A stretch of DNA of 64,000 nucleotides from Anaerolineae bacterium. Its GTDB lineage: Bacteria > Chloroflexota > Anaerolineae > Aggregatilineales > Phototrophicaceae. How positions within the stretch are numbered: the first letter of the stretch is position 1; every line of letters starts with the position of its first letter. A program made the translations under genes and the position numbers. This document shows positions 7,237 through 15,657 of the stretch, one piece after another. The notes beneath the pieces were generated by a model. That model was not told the origin of the DNA and made no database searches. It saw only the letters and a program-made list of their open reading frames with translations. Where the stretch lies: NCBI GenBank assembly GCA_020849765.1, contig JADLAY010000058.1:1-64000 (forward strand), read 5' to 3'.

Positions 7237-7878
7237 ATGTCCGAAGACCGACAACTGCAAAAAGTCACTGCTTTTGTGACCAGGGGACTGCCCGAACCAC
7301 ACGAACTCTTGATCATTCGCCATCCCGAGGCCGGGCTTCAACTGCCCGCAGGCACTGTCGAAGCGAGCGAGACGACGCGCGAAGCGGTGTTGCGCGAGGC
7401 ACGCGAAGAAACCGGACTCAAGCAGTTGGGCATCATCGCGCTGCTCGGTTCGCAGCGGATGGAATTCGCGCCGGACGAGGCCGTCATGTGCGCCGATGCG
7501 CTGCTGCAGTTGACGCCGGATTATTCGTCGACGGTCGTCACCTCGTTCATCCTGCGCCGCGGGATGAGCGTCAAACTCCTGGATAGCGAACCGGGCTTCA
7601 TCCGCCTCGCCTACGAAGAGCAGACCCACCGCGATGGTGCGCGCGTCGTCAAAGGCCGTCACACCGGCTGGGTCGTCGAAAGCAGCGTCACGCAGATGGT
7701 GACGCGCCACTTTTATCATCTGATGGCGAGTGACGAGACGGCGGCGGAATGGCGCGTGCAAGCGGAGCCGGACGCGATCTTCCACTGCAGCTGGGCGCAC
7801 CTGAAGATCGACCTCGGCCTGACTCCGCCGCAGGATACCTGGCTGCGCATGAATTATCACCGCCTCACCCATCCCTAG
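7237..7878 (+). CDS. Nudix hydrolase
   Basis: Nudix enzymes cleave a nucleoside diphosphate linked to another group. The complete Nudix box runs from GTVEASETTREAVL to REAREETGL (about residues 48-70) and has every signature residue (G, E, REAREETG). The protein is 213 residues, longer than the minimal domain, with a C-terminal extension after about 140 ending in a Trp/His-rich stretch (FHCSWAHLKIDLGL). An AGGAAG ribosome-binding site lies eight bases before the ATG at 7237. It follows the alpha/beta hydrolase closely and is probably in the same transcript. The substrate cannot be predicted. Confidence 0.92.
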   Translation: MSEDRQLQKVTAFVTRGLPEPHELLIIRHPEAGLQLPAGTVEASETTREAVLREAREETGLKQLGIIALLGSQRMEFAPDEAVMCADALLQLTPDYSSTVVTSFILRRGMSVKLLDSEPGFIRLAYEEQTHRDGARVVKGRHTGWVVESSVTQMVTRHFYHLMASDETAAEWRVQAEPDAIFHCSWAHLKIDLGLTPPQDTWLRMNYHRLTHP

Positions 7879-7955
7879 GGCGAGATTTAGCACTTACTCA
7901 CCATTCTGTGGCAGAATGCCTCGCTGGATCCGGTCAGCGGGAAGTGACCTCTGCC

Positions 7956-8957
7956 ATGCTGCGCGCACTCACGCACTATGTCGATCTCGTCATGCATCCC
8001 GAACGCTACCACGGGCATGGCAAACATCCGCCCTTCTTCGAAGGCTGGTACTACAAGATGATCAGCGCCGACCGCGAACGGCGGATCGCGATCATCCCCG
8101 GCATCTTCCAGAGCGATGACCCGGCCAAACATCATGCCTTCATCCAGATCTTCGACGGCCTGAGCGGCGACGCCACCTACCATCGCTTCCCCGCCGAATC
8201 CTTCGACGCCGCGCGCGACCGCTTCGAACTGCGCATCGGGCCCAATCTCTTCACCCGCGACCGCATCCATCTCGATATTGACGACGACCTGCGTACCGTG
8301 CACGGCGACCTCCGCTTCAACAGTGTGATCGGCTGGCCGGTCAGCGCCGCCGAGCCGGGCATCATGGGCTATTTCGGCTGGCTCTCGTTCATGGAGTGTT
8401 ATCATGGCGTGGTCGGTCTCGATCATGCCGTCGAGGGTGCGCTGACTATCGACGGGCAGTCGGTCGATTTCTACGGCGGGCGCGGCTACATCGAGAAGGA
8501 CTGGGGCCAATCGTTCCCGTCGGGCTGGGTCTGGATGCAGACCAATCACTTCGACCAGCCGGGCACCAGCCTGACCGCTTCGTCGGCGGTCATCCCGTTC
8601 ATGGGCACGTCGTTCATCGGCTTCATCGTCGGCTTCTGGCATCATGGCCGGCTGCATCGCTTCGCCACCTATCGCCAATCGAAGACCGAACGGCTCGAGA
8701 TCGACGTCGAGCACGTCGATTGGACGCTGTGCAACGGTACGCACCGGCTGCACATCCTCGCCCACCGCGCGGAGACGACGCCGCTGCCCGGCCCGGACAA
8801 GATCGAGATGGGCAAGCGCGTGCCGGAGACGCTCAAGTCGCGGATCGAGGTGCGGCTGACGCCGCTCAAAGAGGACTCGTCGGTCGTCTTCGCGGGTGTC
8901 GGCGAGTGCGCCGGGCTGGAGGTTGCGGGCGAATGGGAGAGGTTGATCGTTCGATGA
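7956..8957 (+). CDS. Tocopherol cyclase family protein
   Basis: This 333-residue protein carries the hallmark FFEGWYYK (residues 25-32) of the tocopherol cyclase family, then HHAFIQIFDG and GRGYIEKDWGQSFPSGWVWMQTNHF, also typical of the family. Plant and cyanobacterial members close the chromanol ring of vitamin E. Non-phototrophic homologues are uncharacterised and fold like lipocalins. Here it is fused by a 4-base overlap to a CruF-like carotenoid gene, so a role with an isoprenoid or carotenoid lipid is plausible. The start is either ATG 7956 or GTG 7944. No other tocopherol genes are visible. Confidence 0.85.
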   Translation: MLRALTHYVDLVMHPERYHGHGKHPPFFEGWYYKMISADRERRIAIIPGIFQSDDPAKHHAFIQIFDGLSGDATYHRFPAESFDAARDRFELRIGPNLFTRDRIHLDIDDDLRTVHGDLRFNSVIGWPVSAAEPGIMGYFGWLSFMECYHGVVGLDHAVEGALTIDGQSVDFYGGRGYIEKDWGQSFPSGWVWMQTNHFDQPGTSLTASSAVIPFMGTSFIGFIVGFWHHGRLHRFATYRQSKTERLEIDVEHVDWTLCNGTHRLHILAHRAETTPLPGPDKIEMGKRVPETLKSRIEVRLTPLKEDSSVVFAGVGECAGLEVAGEWERLIVR

Positions 8958-9745
8958 GATTGAGCCGGGTGCCAGCGGGGACGTCATCGCCACTGCAATT
9001 CAACATCGACCGCCAGACCACGATCGTGCTGGCTGGCTGGACGCTGATCTTTATCACCGTGCCGATTCTGCTGTGGACTCTCGGCGAGCCGGGGCTGACG
9101 GTCGGCATCGCGCTGGGCGTGCTGGCGCAGGTCGGCGCTGTGCTGTGGGTGACGCTGCGCGCCTGGGGCACGCGCCGGACGCAGATCGCCTACGGCATCA
9201 CGCTGGTCGTCGCCTGGGCCTCGGAGTTCGTCGGTCATAACAGCGGCTTCCTCTTTGGCAGTTATAGCTACACCGACCGCTTCCAGCCGCAGCTCGGCGG
9301 CGTGCCGCTGCTGGTGCCGCTCGCCTGGCTGATGATGCTCCCGCCCGCCTGGGCCATCGGCCGCGCGCTGGCCGGGCGTTGGGGCGGGGTGGGCTTCGTC
9401 GCCGCCAGCGCGGTTGCGATGACGGCCTGGGATTTCTTCCTCGATCCGCAGATGGTCAACTGGAACGTCTGGCAGTGGCAGACGGCGGGCGGCGTGACTT
9501 ACTTCGGCATCCCGCTGGCGAACTTCCTCGGCTGGCTGTTCGTCACGGCCTTGATCACCGTGCTCGTGCGCCCGCGCGATCTGCCGCTGGCGCCGCTGTT
9601 CGCCATCTACGCCATCACCTGGGCGCTCCAATTCATCGGCCAGTTGTTCTTCTGGGGCCTGCCCGGCCCGGCGCTGGTCGGCAGCCTGGTCATGGGCGCT
9701 GTCTTCGTCGCTGCGCTGCTGCGCCTGCGGATGAACCCCTCATGA
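8954..9745 (+). CDS. Carotenoid biosynthesis protein (CruF-like, PF04240 type)
   Basis: This 263-residue membrane protein has seven to eight predicted helices. The middle segment holds ASEFVGHNSGFLFGSYSY, then LVPLAWLMMLPPAW and MTAWDFFLDPQMV, the conserved block of the CruF family. CruF hydrates the 1',2' bond of acyclic carotenoids such as gamma-carotene; archaeal relatives make bacterioruberin. It starts by ATGA overlap with the tocopherol-cyclase-like gene and overlaps plsY at its end. In cyanobacteria cruF sits beside the glycosyltransferase cruG, and here a GT2 enzyme lies one gene downstream, which supports a carotenoid-glycoside role. Confidence 0.82.
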   Translation: MRLSRVPAGTSSPLQFNIDRQTTIVLAGWTLIFITVPILLWTLGEPGLTVGIALGVLAQVGAVLWVTLRAWGTRRTQIAYGITLVVAWASEFVGHNSGFLFGSYSYTDRFQPQLGGVPLLVPLAWLMMLPPAWAIGRALAGRWGGVGFVAASAVAMTAWDFFLDPQMVNWNVWQWQTAGGVTYFGIPLANFLGWLFVTALITVLVRPRDLPLAPLFAIYAITWALQFIGQLFFWGLPGPALVGSLVMGAVFVAALLRLRMNPS

Positions 9746-10347
9746 CCGCGGCCATCCTCGTCATCGTCGGCTACCTGTCCGGCTCGCTCATGTTTTCACT
9801 GTGGCTGGGGAGGCTGGCGCTGCGCCAGGACATCCGCCATGTCGGCGACGGCAACCCTGGCGCATTCAACGTCATGGTCGTGGGCGGCAAAGCCTGGGGC
9901 TTCGCGGCGCTCATGCTCGATGTCGCTAAGGGTGCGCTTCCGGTCGGGCTGGCGCGCTGGTTTCTGGGCATCGACGGCGCGGCGCTGGTCGCCGTGGCGA
10001 TGGCGCCGGTGCTCGGCCATGCCTTTTCGCCCTGGCTCCGCTTCAAGGGCGGCAAGGCGGTCGCGGTCACCTTCGGCGTCTGGGTCGGGCTGACGGCATG
10101 GGAAGCGCCAACCATCATGGGCATCCTGCTCGGCCTCTGGTTCAGCATCGTCGAGGGCTCCGGCTGGGCCGTCCTGCTGATGACCGGTTGCACGTTTGTC
10201 TACTACCTGATCACCTATCCTGACCCGGTCTGGCTGACGATCCTGCTGCTCAACGGCGCGCTCTTCGCCTACAAGTACCGCGCCGATCTGCGCCGCCCGA
10301 TCGACCTGCGTCCCTCGTTCAAGCGGCTCATATGGCGCTCGACCTGA
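9742..10347 (+). CDS. plsY: Glycerol-3-phosphate acyltransferase PlsY
   Basis: PlsY transfers an acyl group from acyl phosphate to glycerol-3-phosphate, starting phospholipid synthesis. The 201-residue membrane protein shows the three PlsY blocks: GYLSGSLMFSLWLGRL near the N-terminus, GDGNPGAFNV, then LGHAFSPWLRFKGGKAVAVTFGV. The motifs differ slightly from the canonical forms (GNPGAFNV in place of GSGNIGATN), so this may be a divergent paralogue serving the pathway of its neighbours rather than the housekeeping enzyme. It overlaps the CruF-like gene by four bases and the next gene by sixteen. Confidence 0.83.
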   Translation: MTAAILVIVGYLSGSLMFSLWLGRLALRQDIRHVGDGNPGAFNVMVVGGKAWGFAALMLDVAKGALPVGLARWFLGIDGAALVAVAMAPVLGHAFSPWLRFKGGKAVAVTFGVWVGLTAWEAPTIMGILLGLWFSIVEGSGWAVLLMTGCTFVYYLITYPDPVWLTILLLNGALFAYKYRADLRRPIDLRPSFKRLIWRST

Positions 10348-11480
10348 TCGGACTCGCCGCCGGTCTGACATTGATCGGCATCGCCGCCATCGCCATCCTG
10401 AACGCGCTGACGTTCGCGCGCCTCGCATCCCCGCATGAACAGACGGAAGTGCCGCAACACAGCATCTCCATCTGCATTCCCGCGCGCGACGAGGCAGAGG
10501 TGATCGCCGCAACCATCCGCAGCCTATGTGCGCAAACCTGCACCGATCTCGAAATCCTGATCCTGGACGATCACTCGCACGACGAAACCCGCGCTCTGGC
10601 GCTGGCCGCCACCGAGGGCGATCCCCGTGTCCGCGTGCTCGACGGCGCGGACTTGCCGGGCGGCTGGCTGGGCAAGAACTGGGCCTGCCACCAGTTGAGT
10701 GCAGCGGCGCGCGGCGACGTGCTCATCTTCACCGACGCCGACGTGCGTTGGCAGCCTGAAGCAGTCGCGGCGCTGCTGGCCGAGATGACACGTACGCGTG
10801 CCGACCTGCTGACCGTCTGGCCGACGCAAACGACGATCACCTGGGGTGAGCGGCTGGTCGTGCCGCTGATGGCCTTCGTCATCCTCGGCTATCTCCCGGC
10901 GCTGGCCGTCCATCATGCGCCCTTCGCCTCGCTGGCCGCGGCGAACGGCCAATGCCTGTGCTTTCGGCGCAGCGCTTACGTCCGCGTCGGCGGGCACCAG
11001 GCCGTGCGCGACCGCATCGTCGAGGACATCGTCTTTGCGCGGGCGATCAAGCGGGCCGGGCTGCGCCTGCGCACCGCCGACGGCGGCGGGCTGATCGGCT
11101 GCCGCATGTACGCGAGCTGGCCGCAAGTCCGCGACGGTTTCGCTAAGAACATCATCGCCGGTTATGGCGGCCTGGTCGGCCTCATCCTGGGCACGCTGTT
11201 CCACTGGCTGATTCTGCTCTTCCCGTGGTTGTGGCTGATCGCGCTGCTGCTGACCGGCGATGACAGCCGGGCGCCGATCCAGTTTGTCGGGGTATTCGGC
11301 TTGTGCGTGCTTGGCATCGGTGTGCGCGCCCTGACGGCAGCCGTCACGCGCCAACGCGTCGGCGATGCGCTGCTGCTGCCCATCTCCGCCCTGCTGATGA
11401 CGCGGATTGCGGCGCAAGCCGTGTGGTGGCAGCTTCATTATGGCGGCGTCCGCTGGAAGGGGCGCACGATCAAGACGTGA
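10332..11480 (+). CDS. Family 2 glycosyltransferase, carotenoid-cluster type (CruC/CruG/CrtQ-like)
   Basis: This 382-residue enzyme has one N-terminal membrane helix, a GT-A domain from about residue 45 (ISICIPARDEAEVIAATIRS), the metal-binding FTDADVRW (DxD type) near 134, an acceptor region with GQCLCFRRSAYVRVGGH and EDIVFARAIKRAG, and three C-terminal helices. This is the layout of glycosyltransferases that sugar-coat carotenoids or other polyisoprenoid lipids. It starts inside plsY and ends the plus-strand chain, its stop region overlapping the convergent hydrolase by 11 bases. Co-occurrence with the CruF-like gene suggests carotenoid glycosylation; this is inference. Confidence 0.82.
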   Translation: MALDLIGLAAGLTLIGIAAIAILNALTFARLASPHEQTEVPQHSISICIPARDEAEVIAATIRSLCAQTCTDLEILILDDHSHDETRALALAATEGDPRVRVLDGADLPGGWLGKNWACHQLSAAARGDVLIFTDADVRWQPEAVAALLAEMTRTRADLLTVWPTQTTITWGERLVVPLMAFVILGYLPALAVHHAPFASLAAANGQCLCFRRSAYVRVGGHQAVRDRIVEDIVFARAIKRAGLRLRTADGGGLIGCRMYASWPQVRDGFAKNIIAGYGGLVGLILGTLFHWLILLFPWLWLIALLLTGDDSRAPIQFVGVFGLCVLGIGVRALTAAVTRQRVGDALLLPISALLMTRIAAQAVWWQLHYGGVRWKGRTIKT

Positions 11481-12297
11481 GGAACGGCATCAGTTCGCGC
11501 ATCATCAGCTCCGGCTGATCGCGCATCAGCAGATGATCGCTTTCGGGCAGTTGGTGGATGGTGGCCTTCGGCAGCAGTGCCCGCGCCCGCGCCATCACGC
11601 GATCCGGCGGGAAGAAGAAATCGGTCTCGCCAACCAGGATCAAGGTCGGCATCGTCACGCGTTGCAGCACGTCGTCGGCCAGCCGCGGCGGTGCGATGGC
11701 CGTGCGCAGCGACTGCGCCTGGGTCGACGTCACCAGCAGATCGAGAGTGTCGGCGTCGAGATCGTTGTGGGCCATGGCGCGGAAGAGCCGCTCGTAGCCG
11801 CGCTGCCCGACCAGCGCCGCGTAGACCAGCATTTGCAGCCCACCGACGATCTTAGCGGGGGCGATGCCGCCCGGCACCAGCAGCGCCAGCTTACGGACGC
11901 GCTCTGGATAGTGTGCGGCAAACAGCAGTGACACCCAGCCGCCGAGTGACGCGCCGAGCACCATCGTCTGCTCAAGGCCCAGCCCGTCGAGCACGGCGGC
12001 GATCCAATCGGCCATCGCCGACCCGCGCGTCGGCATACGGACACGAGCGCTGCGCCCCGTCTGGCCGGGCAGATCGACGGCGTAAGTGCGGAAATACGCG
12101 TTGAACGCCGGGATCTGGCGCGCCCACAGCGTGGCATTCAAGCCCGCGCCATGGATCAGCAGCAAGGCAGGCGCAGACGGATCGCCGCTGGCGATGACGT
12201 GCGCCCTGCCGAGCCCCGTGTAGACGAAGCGCGTCTCACACGGCTGCGGCCACCCTGCCAGTGCCCGATCGTAGAGCGCGTCGCTGGCGGCGCTCAC
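11470..12297 (-). CDS. Alpha/beta hydrolase
   Basis: This 275-residue cytoplasmic hydrolase of the MhpC/haloperoxidase type has LLLIHGAGLNATLWARQIP (oxyanion region), the elbow GASLGGW with the nucleophile Ser, PTLILVGETDFFFPPD (acidic residue) and ESDHLLMRDQP with the catalytic His. I start it at GTG 12297, whose GTGA overlaps the stop of the small membrane gene upstream; a longer reading frame would run antisense through that gene without similarity. The substrate is unknown. Its 3' end overlaps the convergent glycosyltransferase gene. Confidence 0.87.
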   Translation of the reverse strand: MSAASDALYDRALAGWPQPCETRFVYTGLGRAHVIASGDPSAPALLLIHGAGLNATLWARQIPAFNAYFRTYAVDLPGQTGRSARVRMPTRGSAMADWIAAVLDGLGLEQTMVLGASLGGWVSLLFAAHYPERVRKLALLVPGGIAPAKIVGGLQMLVYAALVGQRGYERLFRAMAHNDLDADTLDLLVTSTQAQSLRTAIAPPRLADDVLQRVTMPTLILVGETDFFFPPDRVMARARALLPKATIHQLPESDHLLMRDQPELMMRELMPFLTS

Positions 12298-12485
12298 TGC
12301 TTCACTTGCGACTGCGACGAGATCACCACGACGTAGATCACGCACGCAGCGACCAGCAGCCCGGTGATCAGGCCGGTCAAGAAGCGCGACACATCCGTCT
12401 CTGCCACGAAGCGATCCATAGTCAGGAGGAACGTCATCGCCAGCAAAATGAACGCGAACAGCAGATCCTGAACTCGACGACTCAT
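12294..12485 (-). CDS. Small two-helix membrane protein
   Basis: This 63-residue protein has two hydrophobic segments (LLFAFILLAMTFLLTM and FLTGLITGLLVAACVIYVVVI), a basic start (MSRRVQ) and a short polar tail. GAGGG lies six bases before the ATG at 12485, and the stop overlaps the start of the following hydrolase, so it looks like a genuine translated gene coupled to it. I recognise no family. Confidence 0.6.
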   Translation of the reverse strand: MSRRVQDLLFAFILLAMTFLLTMDRFVAETDVSRFLTGLITGLLVAACVIYVVVISSQSQVKQ

Positions 12486-12606
12486 GCCAACCCTCATTCG
12501 GTGACATCAACCGTGGCCGTTATCAGCATATGCGATTCGCGACCAAGGCAATAGTGTCAAATTTCACAATCTGGTAATGACGCGCGCCAGCGTGCGTGCT
12601 TGACAG

Positions 12607-15549
12607 CTACGATCCCGATCGCACGACCTGGACAGCGAGTTCGGCGGTCGCACTGTTGCCGACCTGATCGTAGGCGATAGCGGTGAAGGTCACGTCGCCG
12701 ACGCCGGTCACGTTCCAGCTAAAGCCGAACGGATACTGCTCCGCCGTGCCGATGAATTCACCATCAGCGTAGAACTCGACGCTGCGCATAGCGAGGTTGT
12801 CGACCGCGATCGCTTCCAGGTTGATGACGCGGTCGCCGGGGAAGCGGAAGACCTGGCCCGGCTCGCCCGCGTGCAGTTCGACCGTCGGCGGCGTGTTGTC
12901 GACGCTGACCTGGACGGCCTGCGACTCGCTGGTGCCGTTCTGCATGACGACCGTTAGCAGCAGGCTGTAAATGCCGTTCAGGCCGCGCGTGTCCCACTCG
13001 CCGAGCAGACCGCCGGGCGGGACGACTGTCTGCGTCTCGCCGATGTCGATCCAGGCGACCGGGTTGCGGCCTTCGCCATAAGCCAGTTGGTACGACTGAA
13101 TGTTGGGTGAGTCGATGCTGCCGCGCACCTCGACCACGCCGCCAACCTGATCGAACTGGGCTGGGGCGAGGATCTGCGTGGTCGACAGGATCTCCGGGCG
13201 GCTGACGCTGTCGAATTCCTCCGGCGGCAGCGGCTGGTTATTGGCGCGCCACCAATCGAGCGCGGCATCCGGCGGGATGAAATAGACCTGCTGGCTGCGC
13301 AGTTCGGCCGGCGTGTTGACCGTCGCCAGTTGGCGCGTGCGGCTGTTGATGTCGACCGCCTGCCAGTAAGTATCGCGGCGCAGCGCGTCCTGCATGCCGT
13401 CGAGAAAGATCTCCGTACGCGGCGGGCAGACGCCGTTCGGCAGCAGGCCAGATCGTTCGCAGACGGCGGCTTCGACGATGTCGAGCGGACGCTCCCAGCG
13501 TGTGGCGGGCAGTTCGTCGCGCGTGTGGACGTACTCCATGATCCCGCGCCAGACTGGCGCCGCACCGTCAAGCCCGAACGGATCGAGCGTCAGCGGCTGC
13601 CCGTCGCTGCGGCTCATGACGACGCCGACGACGTAATCCGGCGTGTAGCCGACCGTCCACGAGTCGCCCTGGCTGCCGTGCTCCGGGTCGCCCGCGACGC
13701 CGTTGACGACCGCGCCCGGCCGCGAGAGGTCGAGCGGTGTGCCCTGCCCGATCACACGCCAGCGCGTGCCCTGGTCGGCCAGGATGTCATCGACCAGATA
13801 GGCCAGCCCACGCTCCGGGATCGTGATCTGGTTGGTCGCCACCTCTGCCTGATCGTACTCCCACAGGACTTCGCCATCCGGCCCTTCGATCTTGACGACG
13901 GCGACCGGGTCGCGCACGCGGAAGCCGCGCCCGACCGGCTCGGTCGGCACACCGCGCATCTGCCCCAACGAGGCGAAGACTGAGTAGGCATAGGTCACGT
14001 CGAGCGCAGAGACGCCGCCGCCCTGTTCGAGCAGCAGCACCTGCGCCGTATCGTCCAGGCTGCTGATGCCCATCTGGTGCGCCAGCCGGATGATGCGGAA
14101 CATGCCCTGCTCTTGCGCGATCTGTGCGGCGGGCGGCAGCAGGCCCGCACCCATCGCATCACGCAGATTCATTGGGCCGCGGAACGAGCCGTCCGCGTTG
14201 GTCGGCGTGTAGATCAGCCCTTCCTGCGCGCCGGGCAAGCGCGTCGGGATGTCGAGCACCATCGACGCCGGGTTATAGCCGCCGAGGAACGCTTGCAAGT
14301 AGACAAACGGCTGCAGCGTCGGCCCCGGCTGATGGGTGGCCGCGCGCGCGTCACCGACCATCGCTCGCAGCTCGCCGGTCTTGACGTCGACCACGGCGAT
14401 CGCGCCGCTGTCCGGCGGCGCGCTGCCGGAGAAGCCGCTGACTGCGGGCACCAGTGCATCGGCCAGGCAGCCTGGGTCGCGGGTAACGTCACCGCTCAAC
14501 CGGCGCAGATGCGCATTCAGCGCGCAGCTCGCCTGTTGATACAGATCGAGATCGAGCGCCGTCGTGATGCGCAGCCCGCCGCGCGCGACCAGTCGTGCGC
14601 CGTCACGGCCCAGGCTGTCGAGGATGTCCTCGGCCTGGCTGCGCGCATACAGCGCATACTCCGGCGCGACCTGCGGCGTCAGCCCGCTCGACGGGCGCAC
14701 GACCGTGACCGTGCCGACCGCGGCGTCATACTCCGCGCGGGTGATCTGCCCCTCGTTGAAGAGCGCGCGCAGCAAATCCTGCTGGCGGCCCTGCGCGGCG
14801 ATCCGATTATCGAACGGGTTGTACTGCGGCGCCGTCGGGATGGCGGCCAGCAGCGCGGCTTCGTCCAGCGTCAGGGCGACGGCGGACTTGCCCAGGTAGA
14901 TTTGCGCGGCGGCCTCGATGCCATAGGCTTCGTTGCCGTAATAATTCGTGTTGAGATGCCACTCAAGGATTTCGAGCGGCGCATAGCGCCGGTTGATCTC
15001 AGCCACCAGGATCAACTCGCGCAGGCGGTCGTCATTGCTGACGCGCTCCGTCTGCGGCAGGATGACGTTGCGCACCAGCCGTCCCGTCAGCGATGGATCG
15101 GGTGGCAGCGTCTCGAACAGGATGTGATCCCACATGCGCAGGAACAGCACCAGCGGGTTGAAGCGCGTTACCGTCAGGAAGTCCGGGTCTTCGGTTTGCA
15201 GCGTGGCGGCGAGCACGTAGGGCGGCAGCGAGTCGAGCGAGACGACCGTGCGCTGGTCGCCGAGCGGGTCGCGCACCTGATAGAGCAGGGTCGATCCGCT
15301 GCGGTCGTAGAGTTCGGTCGCGCCGCTGCTCGAATCGCGCGTGAAAGTGGCCGATGGCGTCGGTAAATCCTGCACCGCGCGGCTGTAGAAGTAGATCGTC
15401 GCGCCCAGCATCGCCAGCAGCGGCAGCGCCACGAACAACCCGAACAGACCGACGAGGACGTACGTCCACGTTTGTCTGCGCGCATCCTGAGCACGCTTGC
15501 GCTCGTTCCGCTTGCGATGCCTGCGCACCACCTGTGAGATCGTCGCCAA
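12607..15549 (-). CDS. PBP1-like protein with degenerate transpeptidase and Ig-like C-terminus
   Basis: This is a 980-residue class A penicillin-binding-protein homologue. It has one N-terminal membrane helix (29-55), a GT51-like domain (about 100-290) with catalytic Glu120 (TEDPDF) and EILEWHLNTNYYGNEAYGIE, a transpeptidase-like domain (about 380-700), and a C-terminus with two Ig-like modules (about 790-980). The fold-specific surroundings are clear, but all three penicillin-binding motifs are replaced: SxxK by P410-T-L-Q413, SxN by G469-L-L471, and KTG by D621-P-E623. The glycosyltransferase motif GGSTITQQ is also altered (DPSLTGRLVRN, 151-161). It probably lacks transpeptidase activity. 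It lies downstream of the NHL-glycosyltransferase gene. Confidence 0.88.
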   Translation of the reverse strand: MATISQVVRRHRKRNERKRAQDARRQTWTYVLVGLFGLFVALPLLAMLGATIYFYSRAVQDLPTPSATFTRDSSSGATELYDRSGSTLLYQVRDPLGDQRTVVSLDSLPPYVLAATLQTEDPDFLTVTRFNPLVLFLRMWDHILFETLPPDPSLTGRLVRNVILPQTERVSNDDRLRELILVAEINRRYAPLEILEWHLNTNYYGNEAYGIEAAAQIYLGKSAVALTLDEAALLAAIPTAPQYNPFDNRIAAQGRQQDLLRALFNEGQITRAEYDAAVGTVTVVRPSSGLTPQVAPEYALYARSQAEDILDSLGRDGARLVARGGLRITTALDLDLYQQASCALNAHLRRLSGDVTRDPGCLADALVPAVSGFSGSAPPDSGAIAVVDVKTGELRAMVGDARAATHQPGPTLQPFVYLQAFLGGYNPASMVLDIPTRLPGAQEGLIYTPTNADGSFRGPMNLRDAMGAGLLPPAAQIAQEQGMFRIIRLAHQMGISSLDDTAQVLLLEQGGGVSALDVTYAYSVFASLGQMRGVPTEPVGRGFRVRDPVAVVKIEGPDGEVLWEYDQAEVATNQITIPERGLAYLVDDILADQGTRWRVIGQGTPLDLSRPGAVVNGVAGDPEHGSQGDSWTVGYTPDYVVGVVMSRSDGQPLTLDPFGLDGAAPVWRGIMEYVHTRDELPATRWERPLDIVEAAVCERSGLLPNGVCPPRTEIFLDGMQDALRRDTYWQAVDINSRTRQLATVNTPAELRSQQVYFIPPDAALDWWRANNQPLPPEEFDSVSRPEILSTTQILAPAQFDQVGGVVEVRGSIDSPNIQSYQLAYGEGRNPVAWIDIGETQTVVPPGGLLGEWDTRGLNGIYSLLLTVVMQNGTSESQAVQVSVDNTPPTVELHAGEPGQVFRFPGDRVINLEAIAVDNLAMRSVEFYADGEFIGTAEQYPFGFSWNVTGVGDVTFTAIAYDQVGNSATAELAVQVVRSGS

Positions 15550-15609
15550 GGTTCGTCTACCTCACAACCAGGGCGGGGGGAATACGATGGCGCGCGAAGA
15601 TGCCGTGTA

Positions 15610-15632
15610 GGGGTTTGGCGTCGCCAAACCCC
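15610..15632. repeat. Intergenic hairpin between the glycosyltransferase and PBP genes
   Basis: GGGGTTTGGC (15610-15619) and GCCAAACCCC (15623-15632) form a perfect 10-bp stem with a 3-base loop. It lies between the stop of the glycosyltransferase-NHL gene and the start of the PBP-like gene on the same strand. No T-run follows, so it is more likely a dispersed repeat or an mRNA-stability element than a terminator. Confidence 0.55.
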
Positions 15633-15657
15633 CAGATCTTGAATGTGTGTGACCGGG

